From NCBI GenBank assembly GCA_021648465.1, contig JAKISR010000055.1, forward strand, positions 1 to 12,605: a DNA stretch of 12,605 nucleotides. Direction: 5' to 3'. The notes beneath the pieces are model-generated. The model was not told the origin of the DNA, ran no database searches, and saw only the letters and a program-made list of their open reading frames with translations. Numbering within the stretch: the stretch's first letter is position 1; every line of letters begins with the position of its first letter. Both the position numbers and the translations under genes were made by a program. This stretch comes from Sulfurimonas sp. (GTDB lineage: Bacteria > Campylobacterota > Campylobacteria > Campylobacterales > Sulfurimonadaceae). Positions 6,411 to 12,595 of this stretch are shown piece by piece.

Positions 6411-7799
6411 TTATTTGTGCTTAATTATTGCATTTACAATTCGTTGTATAGTTTCATCTTTGCCAATTATTGCCATAATACTATCTAGTGCTGGTCCTCC
6501 CATCTTTCCTAAAAGAGCAACCCTTAGAGGTTGACCAATTTTACCAAAACTTATTTGCATCTCATCAACAACTTCTTGCATTAAATGATGATAATCAGAT
6601 GGTAAATGTAGTTCATTTGCAAATTCTACTTTTGTTTTAAAAGCACTTAAAATTTCCATAACATTACCTTTAAAGGCTTTTTTTACAGCTTTTTCATTAT
6701 AAAAAGTTGGAGTTTCTATAATTTCTTTTACAAGTGAAGCCATCTCTTTTAAGGTTTTTGCACGATCTTTAAGCTCATCTAGTAAAATCTCTTTTTTATC
6801 ATGCGATGTTAAAATTAAATCATATTGAGTTAGAAATTCAGCTAGTTTAGAATTTGGTGTATTTTTAATATAGTGTGAATTTAACCAATTAAGCTTTTCA
6901 GTATTGTAAATTGATGCTGATTTATTTATATCTTTTGGATTAAATAACTCTTGCATCTCATCCATTGAAAATATCTCTTGATCCCCATGACTCCACCCTA
7001 GACGAACTAAAAAGTTTAGAAGTGAAGCTGGAGTATAACCCATCTCTTTATAAGCCATAACATCTGTTGCACCATCTCTTTTAGATAACTTTTTACCCTC
7101 AGAGTTATGAATCATGGGAACATGGTAAAACTTAGGAAGCTCAAATTCAAGAGCTTCATAAACTATTATCTGTTTTGGAGTATTTGATAGATGATCATCT
7201 CCACGAATAACTTCATTTATCCCCATTAACGCATCATCTATAGCAACAACAAAATTATAAGTTGGAGCTCCATCAGCTCTTGCGATTATAAAATCATCCA
7301 AGATGTCTTCAGCTTGAAAAACTATATCACCTTTTACCCCATCTTTTACAATTATTTCTCCCTTAAGGGGAGCTTTTATACGAATAACTGGCTCTACTCC
7401 CTCTGGCGTAGTTCCATTAAAATCACGATATTTTCCATCATATTTTGTGCGCTCTTTATTTGCCATCTGAGTCTCACGAAGTTGTGTTAGCTCCTCTTTT
7501 GACGTATAACATTTGTAAGCTTTACCTTCATCTAAAAGTTGTTTGATATATTTTGCATAGATATCATCTCTTTGTGATTGGTAAGTTATTTCACCGTCAT
7601 GCTTTAGTCCTAACCACGCAAACGCTTTTAAAATAGCATTAGTAGCTTCTTGAGAATTTCTAGCTTTATCAGTATCTTCAATACGTAGAACAAACTTTCC
7701 ACCGTTTTTTTTAGCCCAAAGATAAGAAAAAAGAGCAGTTCGTAAACCACCGATGTGAAGATAGCCAGTAGGGCTTGGAGCAAAACGAGTAACAACCAT
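6411..7799 (-). CDS. gltX: glutamyl-tRNA synthetase
   Basis: Cytosolic class I synthetase of 462 residues that charges tRNA with glutamate. The N-terminus has TRFAPSPTGYLHIGGLR with the HIGH-type motif HIGG at 15-18. KLSKR at 237-241 is the KMSKS-type loop, and VIRGDDHLSNTPKQ (197-210) is a typical family block. The length is normal. The sequence closely resembles H. pylori GltX1 as I remember it, including the C-terminal QPLRVALLGK block. Campylobacterota commonly carry two GltX copies, one of which misacylates tRNA-Gln for the amidotransferase route; this window alone cannot settle which one this is. The ATG follows AAAGG at good spacing. The metal-efflux permease gene is downstream. Confidence 0.97.
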   Translation of the reverse strand: MVVTRFAPSPTGYLHIGGLRTALFSYLWAKKNGGKFVLRIEDTDKARNSQEATNAILKAFAWLGLKHDGEITYQSQRDDIYAKYIKQLLDEGKAYKCYTSKEELTQLRETQMANKERTKYDGKYRDFNGTTPEGVEPVIRIKAPLKGEIIVKDGVKGDIVFQAEDILDDFIIARADGAPTYNFVVAIDDALMGINEVIRGDDHLSNTPKQIIVYEALEFELPKFYHVPMIHNSEGKKLSKRDGATDVMAYKEMGYTPASLLNFLVRLGWSHGDQEIFSMDEMQELFNPKDINKSASIYNTEKLNWLNSHYIKNTPNSKLAEFLTQYDLILTSHDKKEILLDELKDRAKTLKEMASLVKEIIETPTFYNEKAVKKAFKGNVMEILSAFKTKVEFANELHLPSDYHHLMQEVVDEMQISFGKIGQPLRVALLGKMGGPALDSIMAIIGKDETIQRIVNAIIKHK

Positions 7800-7887
7800 A
7801 AGAAACCTTTGTAAAAATAGTTAACGAATTTTAGGCAAATGTTTGTTAAAGATGGGTAAAATACACCATTAATTTATAGGAAAATCG
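7800..7887. promoter_or_regulatory. divergent gltX / SurA-like promoter region
   Basis: The 88-base gap between divergent genes holds a TAAAAT on the plus strand (7857-7862), 25 bases before the SurA-like ATG. A TAAAAT on the minus strand (7828-7833) lies 28 bases before the gltX ATG. Neither has a clear -35 box. Ribosome binding sites are TAGGAAAA (plus, 7877-7884) and AAAGG (minus). Confidence 0.4.
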
Positions 7888-8736
7888 ATGAATAAAATAT
7901 TTTTAACTCTTATTTTTGTTGTATCACTAAATGCAGAGCTTGTTAATGGGGTTGCTCTTATTATAAAAGGAGTTCCAATAACTCTTTATGATATTAAAAA
8001 TGAGATGAGAATCTCTAATGTGGATGTTAAAAGTGCTACAGATACTTTAATAAGAAAGAAGCTAGAAACTATTGAATTGCAAGAGAGAAAAATTTCTGTT
8101 TCAAACGCTGATGTTTATGATAATATTAAAAAAACAGCATCTGCAAATGGTATGAGTGTAAATGATTTTTATGAAGCAGTTAGAAAGTCAAGAGGGCTCA
8201 GCTCTATAGAGTTTAAGGCAAAAACAAAAGAGAAAATATTATCTCAAAAACTTTACCACTCTATATCTTATAGAGCAGTGGTAGAGCCTAGTGATGATGA
8301 GGCAAAAGAGTACTTTGAACTTTACAAAAAAGAGTTTACACACCCTATATCATTTGATGTTGTTGTGTATAGCTCAAAAAATAAAAAGATCCTTAAGAAA
8401 AAAACAGGTAATCCAATGTTTTTTTCTTCGGATATTACAAAAAAAGAGACAATATTAGCATATGAAAAAATTTCACCAGAGCTAGCAAATTTTTTAGAAA
8501 ACTCAAAAGTAAAGAATTTCACACAAATTATACCTGATGGAAAAGGTGCTTATGTAAGTTTTTATCTTAAAAAAATAGAGAATACACAAAAAAGTGATTT
8601 TAAAAGTTTTAAAGATAGAGTTGTTAATAGGATTATGGGTGATAAAAGAGAGCAAGTCCTTAGTGATTATTTTGCAAGATTAAGAAATAATGCAGAGATA
8701 GAAATAATAAGAGAAGTAAAGATAGATGCTCAGTGA
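7888..8736 (+). CDS. SurA-like periplasmic chaperone (Cj1289-type)
   Basis: A 282-residue exported protein with a signal peptide ending at about LNA (residue 16). About 18-130 resembles the SurA/PpiD N-terminal chaperone domain (ELVNGVALIIKGVPITLYDI, then IRKKLETIELQERKISVSNADV). Residues about 150-232 form a shortened, divergent parvulin-like segment ending in GKGAYVSFYLKKIE. C-terminal helices (237-270) pack back on the chaperone domain in SurA-like folds. Usual parvulin active-site residues are not evident, so chaperone work on outer-membrane proteins is more likely than isomerase activity. I recall C. jejuni Cj1289 as a SurA-like protein beside gltX (Cj1288c), which matches this arrangement. 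The start has TAGGAAAA upstream. The 3' end overlaps the next gene by 11 bases. Confidence 0.85.
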   Translation: MNKIFLTLIFVVSLNAELVNGVALIIKGVPITLYDIKNEMRISNVDVKSATDTLIRKKLETIELQERKISVSNADVYDNIKKTASANGMSVNDFYEAVRKSRGLSSIEFKAKTKEKILSQKLYHSISYRAVVEPSDDEAKEYFELYKKEFTHPISFDVVVYSSKNKKILKKKTGNPMFFSSDITKKETILAYEKISPELANFLENSKVKNFTQIIPDGKGAYVSFYLKKIENTQKSDFKSFKDRVVNRIMGDKREQVLSDYFARLRNNAEIEIIREVKIDAQ

Positions 8737-9169
8737 TGAAAATTTTATAAATATTGCGCAAGAACTATCAACTGCTTCAAAATGCGTGTCTAAGCAAGTC
8801 GGTGCTGTTATTGTAAGAGATGGTAGAATTCTGAGTACAGGTTATAATGGTACACCTACCGGATATGTAAACTGTTGTGATTATTGGAATGGTGAATATA
8901 CTTCAGAGCATCATGAGTGGTCTAAAACTTATGAGATACATGCAGAAATGAATGCAATTATTTGGGCAGCAAGACAAGGTATTTGTGTTGAGGGTGCTAC
9001 AATATATGTAACACTTGAACCTTGCAGTGAATGTAGTAAAAATATAATAGCAAGTGGAATTACAAGAATAGTATTTTCAAAACCTTATGAGCATACTCAC
9101 TCAGATACAATTTCAAAATTTATTAAAGACAATGGGGTAAGTATTGAACAGCTTATTTCAAAAGGGTAA
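8726..9169 (+). CDS. dCMP deaminase family protein
   Basis: A cytosolic zinc enzyme of 147 residues that converts dCMP to dUMP, feeding dTTP synthesis. The catalytic HAE motif is at 72-74 (IHAEMNAI; H72 zinc ligand, E74 proton shuttle) and PCSEC at 99-103 supplies C100 and C103. The substrate-loop motif GYNGTP (39-44) is typical of dCMP deaminases rather than cytidine or tRNA adenosine deaminases. CC at 50-51 and HH at 62-63 may form the second zinc site known in this family. Length is normal. The gene overlaps the SurA-like gene by 11 bases and is followed 3 bases later by the NifU-like gene, so all three are probably one operon. It is sometimes annotated as ComE operon protein 2; a competence role is not implied. 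Confidence 0.93.
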   Translation: MLSDENFINIAQELSTASKCVSKQVGAVIVRDGRILSTGYNGTPTGYVNCCDYWNGEYTSEHHEWSKTYEIHAEMNAIIWAARQGICVEGATIYVTLEPCSECSKNIIASGITRIVFSKPYEHTHSDTISKFIKDNGVSIEQLISKG

Positions 9170-9172
9170 CTT

Positions 9173-9712
9173 ATGGATGAACAAGCAGCTTTAGATGCAG
9201 AGATAGGAAAACATCTTATGCAACCTGAAAACTATGGTAAGCTTGAAAATGCAAATTGTATCGGTATTGGAATTGATAATACTACACAGTCTTATGTAAT
9301 TATGTATATGAACTTGAGCGATACTCATATAGTAGATATTATGTTTGGTTCAAATGCGACTCAAGATGTAAATACTTTAGGTTCACTTTTTACAGAGATG
9401 ATAAAAGGTGATGAAATTGTCAATTCTCTTAAAACAACTTTAGGATTAGAGCAAGATTTACAAAAATTATATGCTGAGATACCAGCACCAAAGATAGATA
9501 AAACTAAGCCTGAAGGTGAGCAGGTTGAGCATGTTTCAACAGAGTACCAAGATAGTGCAAATATGGTTTTAACAGCTTTTCGTGCTGCTATGCGTCATTA
9601 TGATCGTCAAAAAAGTGGAGTTCAAGAAGATCGGTTTGAGATGAACATAGTTAAATCATGTCCATACTCAGGAACCGAGTGTCACTTTAGTGAAGATAAT
9701 AAAAAAGATTAA
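9173..9712 (+). CDS. IscU/NifU-fold protein lacking scaffold cysteines
   Basis: The 179 residues follow the IscU/NifU N-terminal pattern: HLMQPENYGKLENANCIG (14-31, compare HF.NPRNVG), a strand YVIMYMNLSDTHIVDIMFGS, the helix TQDVNTLGSLFTEMIKGDEI (63-82) and the late helix SANMVLTAFRAAMRHY (128-143). The three cluster-binding cysteines of IscU are not at their expected places: DNTTQ replaces the PACGD block, FGSNAT replaces FGCGA, and the third site near the late helix has no cysteine. The only cysteines are C29 and C163/C170 in an SCPYSGTECHF tail. It is therefore unlikely to work as a classical scaffold. AAAGGG six bases before the ATG supports the start. The stop overlaps that of the convergent arsC-like gene. 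Confidence 0.72.
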   Translation: MDEQAALDAEIGKHLMQPENYGKLENANCIGIGIDNTTQSYVIMYMNLSDTHIVDIMFGSNATQDVNTLGSLFTEMIKGDEIVNSLKTTLGLEQDLQKLYAEIPAPKIDKTKPEGEQVEHVSTEYQDSANMVLTAFRAAMRHYDRQKSGVQEDRFEMNIVKSCPYSGTECHFSEDNKKD

Positions 9713-10062
9713 GAGTTTAAAAAACTAGCAATTTTATCTGTTGGTCTTCCTATAATTGCTCTATCGCCTTTAATAATTACAGGTCTTTCTATTAGTTTTG
9801 GATTTTTTGCCATTGCTTGAATCAAAATATTGTCATCTATTTCATCTTTAAGGTTTAGCTCTTTATAAATATCTTCTTTTATCCTCATTAATTCTCTGGG
9901 AGAAATATTTAACATTTTTAATGTTTTTTTGATTTGAGATACACTTGGAGTTGATTCCAAATATTTTACAATTTCTATTTGAGAATTATTGTTTTCTAAA
10001 ACATTCATTGCTTCACGAGATTTTGAGCAACTTGGGTTGTGCCATATAGTGACTTTGTTCAT
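9709..10062 (-). CDS. arsC: ArsC/Spx-fold reductase (arsenate reductase-like, YfgD type)
   Basis: A 117-residue thioredoxin-fold protein. The N-terminal WHNPSCSKSRE (7-17) has catalytic C12 as in E. coli ArsC and YfgD. R60, R93 (in ERPVIIKGDRA) and R106 (in GRP) match the three anion-binding arginines of ArsC within one residue. Such enzymes reduce arsenate with glutathione and glutaredoxin, but many family members have unproven substrates. No ars efflux or ArsR gene is present. It starts 9 bases after the Rrf2 gene, with AAAGGA before the ATG, so the two are co-transcribed. The context with a cysteine-type regulator and cysteine biosynthesis suggests a thiol-redox role at least as well as arsenate resistance; that is inference. 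Confidence 0.85.
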   Translation of the reverse strand: MNKVTIWHNPSCSKSREAMNVLENNNSQIEIVKYLESTPSVSQIKKTLKMLNISPRELMRIKEDIYKELNLKDEIDDNILIQAMAKNPKLIERPVIIKGDRAIIGRPTDKIASFLNS

Positions 10063-10071
10063 GTTTTTCCT

Positions 10072-10476
10072 TTATATACTATAGTTTAAAAATTGATTTT
10101 GATATTTTGCGAGATTTGTAATATTTATATCAAAGATATTTTTGATACTCTCTTTTGCATCAGCAAAAAATAGGTTAATAATTGGATGTTCTATCTCTTT
10201 GTCAATAACTTTTAGATCATCTTCTAGTACAACTAAGATATCTAATATTTTTATCTCTTTGGGAGAGCGCGCCAATACATAACCACCTTTGGCACCCCTA
10301 ATGCTCTCAATAATTCCTGCACGTCTTAATTTTCCAAGAAGTTGTTCAAGATAGTTTTGAGGAATTTTTGTATTTAAAGCTATCTCTTTGGTTTGCATAG
10401 GGGAAGCATCTTTACGTTTAGAGAGTTCACAAATTGCAGCTAGTCCATAAGCTCCTTTTGTTGAGATAAGTGGCAC
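10072..10476 (-). CDS. Rrf2-family transcriptional regulator (CymR-like context)
   Basis: A 134-residue DNA-binding protein from a GTG at 10476, preceded by AAAGGA. The winged helix fills about 1-75 (STKGAYGLAAICELS, then TKEIALNTKIPQNYLEQLLGKLRRAGIIESIRGAKGGYVLAR), with the Rrf2 wing RGAKGGY at 60-66. Residues about 76-134 form the dimerisation helix. The only cysteine is C16; the three cluster-binding cysteines of IscR near residues 92-106 are absent, so it is not an IscR-type Fe-S sensor. It is divergent from cysK and shares a symmetrical promoter region with it. That fits a regulator of cysteine synthesis like CymR, which in Firmicutes senses cysteine status with CysK. The arsC-like gene follows in the same operon. 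Confidence 0.92.
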   Translation of the reverse strand: MPLISTKGAYGLAAICELSKRKDASPMQTKEIALNTKIPQNYLEQLLGKLRRAGIIESIRGAKGGYVLARSPKEIKILDILVVLEDDLKVIDKEIEHPIINLFFADAKESIKNIFDINITNLAKYQNQFLNYSI

Positions 10477-10513
10477 TTCTTAATCCTTTTGCAAAATATT
10501 TTTATTTGAATGA

Positions 10514-10542
10514 AGTATACACTATTTTATACTTAATGTAAA
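10514..10542 (-). promoter_or_regulatory. sigma-70 promoter of rrf2-arsC
   Basis: On the minus strand TTTACA (10542-10537) is followed by exactly 17 bases and TATACT (10519-10514). Transcription should start near 10507, leaving about 30 bases before the GTG at 10476. Confidence 0.75.
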
Positions 10543-10556
10543 GTGATTTACTCAGG
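10541..10556 (-). promoter_or_regulatory. candidate operator half of the rrf2 promoter
   Basis: The minus strand reads CCTGAGTAAATCACTT, whose end overlaps the rrf2 -35 box. It matches 13 of 16 bases of the element at 10636-10651 in the mirror position of the cysK promoter. The location suits an activator, or a repressor that blocks RNA polymerase. Confidence 0.55.
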
Positions 10557-10605
10557 ATTAAAATGTTTATAATTTTTCATCATTAGCCTTGAAATAGGGA
10601 TTCAA

Positions 10606-10636
10606 GTTAATCCATATTAATTTAGTATGGATTAAC
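10606..10636. repeat. perfect palindrome between the two promoters
   Basis: GTTAATCCATA (10606-10616) and TATGGATTAAC (10626-10636) are exact reverse complements, 11 bases each, around a 9-base AT-rich centre. It lies upstream of both predicted transcription starts, so it should act as a DNA site rather than an RNA hairpin. An overlapping alternative pairs GGATT (10598-10602) with AATCC (10609-10613). Confidence 0.7.
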
Positions 10637-10651
10637 CTGAGCAATTTACTT
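10636..10651 (+). promoter_or_regulatory. candidate operator half of the cysK promoter
   Basis: CCTGAGCAATTTACTT ends inside the cysK -35 box and is the mirror copy of the element at 10541-10556. Its first base is also the last base of the palindrome. Confidence 0.55.
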
Positions 10652-10678
10652 GACTTCTTAACTAATATTAAATATACT
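10650..10678 (+). promoter_or_regulatory. sigma-70 promoter of the cysK operon
   Basis: TTGACT (10650-10655), a 17-base spacer and TATACT (10673-10678) form a near-consensus promoter. Transcription should start near 10685, giving a leader of about 41 bases before the cysK ATG at 10726, with AAGGGA at 10712-10717 as ribosome binding site. Confidence 0.8.
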
Positions 10679-10725
10679 TCCGAACTAAATTTTAAAAAAT
10701 ATAAAAATCTTAAGGGAAAATCATT

Positions 10726-11646
10726 ATGAATTATGCAAAAAATGTTACAGAACTTATTGGAAACACACCATTAGTTAAGATAAATATGTGTAGCGATGCC
10801 CTTATTTTAGGTAAATGTGAATTTATGAACCCAACACATTCTGTTAAAGATAGAATTGGAAATCATATGATTCAAGAAGCACTAAAAAATGGAAGTATTA
10901 ATGAAAATACGATAGTAATTGAGCCAACAAGTGGAAATACAGGAATTGCATTAGCCAGTATTTGTGCTAGTTTAGGTATAAAACTTATGTTGACAATGCC
11001 AGAATCTATGAGCCTAGAAAGACGACAGCTTTTAAAAGCTTTTGGTGCAGAGTTAGTTTTAACTGATGCAAAAAAAGGGATGCTTGGTGCAGTAAACAGA
11101 GCTAAAGAACTAGGAGAAGAGATAGAAAATAGTTTTATCCCTCAGCAGTTTGCAAATCCTGCAAATCCTGAAATACATAGAAGAACAACAGCACAAGAAA
11201 TATTAAAAGATACAAATGGAAAAGTTGATATTTTAGTTATTGCTGTAGGAACTGGTGGATCAATAACAGGAATTGGTGAAATATTAAAACAACATAATTC
11301 TGATATAGAGATAATAACAGTTGACCCTGAAAATTCACCTGTACTCTCTGGTGGTCAACCTGGTCCACATGCGATTCAGGGAATAGGTGCAGGATTTGTG
11401 CCTGATACCTTAAATACTGATATATATGGAGAAGTTATAAAGGTTTCAAATGAAGATGCTATTAAAACTTCTAAAAAGTTAGCAAAAGATGAAGGTCTTT
11501 TGGTAGGTATATCTTCTGGGGCAAATGTATTTGCTTCAATGTTGGTGGCGAGTAGAGAAGAGAACAAGGGCAAAACTATAGTTACGATTCTTTGTGATAC
11601 TGGTGAGAGATATTTAAGTGCAGGATTATATGATGAACAAAGGTAA
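10726..11646 (+). CDS. cysK: cysteine synthase (O-acetylserine sulfhydrylase)
   Basis: A PLP enzyme of 306 residues that makes cysteine from O-acetylserine and sulfide in the cytosol. The PLP lysine is K41 in NPTHSVKDRIG (35-45). The substrate loop TSGNTG is at 68-73, the phosphate-binding loop GTGGSITG at 175-182, SSGAN at 263-267, and CDTGERYLS at 290-298. Length is normal. The NPxHSVKDR form and the MPESMSLERR block (91-100) resemble C. jejuni Cj0912c, annotated cysM, so the name cysM would be equally fair. It is the first gene of an operon with DUF2061 and cysH, under a strong promoter shared back to back with rrf2. A CysK that also partners with an Rrf2 regulator, as with CymR, is possible but inferred. 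Confidence 0.95.
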   Translation: MNYAKNVTELIGNTPLVKINMCSDALILGKCEFMNPTHSVKDRIGNHMIQEALKNGSINENTIVIEPTSGNTGIALASICASLGIKLMLTMPESMSLERRQLLKAFGAELVLTDAKKGMLGAVNRAKELGEEIENSFIPQQFANPANPEIHRRTTAQEILKDTNGKVDILVIAVGTGGSITGIGEILKQHNSDIEIITVDPENSPVLSGGQPGPHAIQGIGAGFVPDTLNTDIYGEVIKVSNEDAIKTSKKLAKDEGLLVGISSGANVFASMLVASREENKGKTIVTILCDTGERYLSAGLYDEQR

Positions 11647-11651
11647 AGAGT

Positions 11652-11882
11652 ATGCAAGACAAAGCATATAGATCAGTTGTTAAAACTATTTCGTGGAGAG
11701 CGATAGGAACGCTTGATACAATGATTATTTCGTATTTTATAACCGGTAGTCTTAAAATGGCTGCTTCCATAGGAACTATAGAACTTGTTACTAAGATGAT
11801 ACTTTATTATTATCATGAGCGAGCATGGAATAAAATAAATCTTGGCAGACATAAAGATACAAGTAATGATTATCATATATAA
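11652..11882 (+). CDS. DUF2061 small membrane protein
   Basis: A 76-residue protein made almost entirely of the DUF2061 domain: RSVVKTISWRAIGTLDTMIISYFITGS (7-33) then a second hydrophobic stretch, MAASIGTIELVTKMILYYYHERAWN (36-60). Two membrane segments are likely, with a basic N-terminus and a polar C-terminal tail. It has no catalytic motif. DUF2061 proteins often sit in or next to sulfate assimilation genes, and here one lies between cysK and cysH, 5 bases after cysK and 11 before cysH. A membrane role tied to sulfate uptake or activation is plausible, but its function is not known. The ATG has an AAAGAG ribosome binding site. Confidence 0.88.
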   Translation: MQDKAYRSVVKTISWRAIGTLDTMIISYFITGSLKMAASIGTIELVTKMILYYYHERAWNKINLGRHKDTSNDYHI

Positions 11883-11893
11883 AGGAAAAAAAT

Positions 11894-12595
11894 ATGAAAG
11901 AAAAGGCAGTAGAGCTAAATACAAAGTTTAAAAACTCTAAGCCTCAAGAAATATTAGAGTATTTCTTAGATGAATATGGTTATAAAGCAGCATTGTCAAG
12001 CAGTTTTGGAGCTGAAGATCAAATTTTAACTCATATGATTTTAGATATTGATAAAAAAGCAAATATTTTTACACTAGATACTGGTAGATTGCCTCCTGAA
12101 ACATATAGTGTAATGGATGCAACAAACTTAAAATATGGTGTAAAAGTGAATGTATTTTTTCCTAAAACTGATGAGGTTGAAGAGCTTTATCAAATACAAG
12201 GAATAAATGGATTTTATGAATCAATAGAAAATAGAAAAAAGTGCTGTTATATTAGAAAAATTGCACCACTTAAAAGGGCTTTAAGCGAGTTAGATATCTG
12301 GATTACAGGTTTAAGAGCTTCTCAAAGTGTTACAAGAGAAGATTTAAATGTGGTTGAGTATGATGAGGCAAATAACGTTATAAAAATAAATCCATTACTA
12401 AACTGGAGTGAAGATGATGTGTGGGAGTTTATAAAAGCTAACAAAGTTCCATATAACTCACTTCATGATGAAGGATTTCCAAGTATTGGTTGTGCTCCAT
12501 GTACAAGAGCAGTTGAGTCAGGTGCAGATGTTAGAAGTGGAAGATGGTGGTGGGAAAACCCAGAACATAAAGAGTGTGGTTTACACATCAAATAA
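11894..12595 (+). CDS. cysH: assimilatory APS/PAPS reductase, Fe-S type
   Basis: A cytosolic enzyme of 233 residues that reduces adenylylated sulfate to sulfite with thioredoxin. The nucleotide-binding SSSFGAED (35-42) and LDTGRLPPET (61-70) mark the PAPS-reductase fold. CC at 117-118 and CAPC at 200-203 are the four [4Fe-4S] ligands found in APS-type reductases and missing in E. coli PAPS reductase, so APS is the likelier substrate. The catalytic cysteine is C228 in the C-terminal ECGLHIK. Length is normal and all key residues are present. AAAGGA lies 7 bases before the ATG. It is the third gene of the cysK operon; its sulfite product would need a sulfite reductase encoded elsewhere before cysteine synthase can use the sulfide. 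Confidence 0.96.
   Translation: MKEKAVELNTKFKNSKPQEILEYFLDEYGYKAALSSSFGAEDQILTHMILDIDKKANIFTLDTGRLPPETYSVMDATNLKYGVKVNVFFPKTDEVEELYQIQGINGFYESIENRKKCCYIRKIAPLKRALSELDIWITGLRASQSVTREDLNVVEYDEANNVIKINPLLNWSEDDVWEFIKANKVPYNSLHDEGFPSIGCAPCTRAVESGADVRSGRWWWENPEHKECGLHIK

Noticed and set aside
5989..6534. A 181-codon plus-strand open frame opposite gltX and the permease.
   Set aside because: It spans the junction of two well-supported minus-strand genes, has no family motifs, and its peptide is the antisense shadow of the permease.
9709..10062. Arsenic-resistance operon.
   Set aside because: Only an ArsC-fold reductase is present; there is no ArsR, ArsB/Acr3 or ArsM, and the adjacent regulator is Rrf2 family.
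11376..11924. Several minus-strand open frames opposite cysK, DUF2061 and cysH.
   Set aside because: They are opposite strongly conserved plus-strand genes, overlap each other and show no start signals or family motifs.
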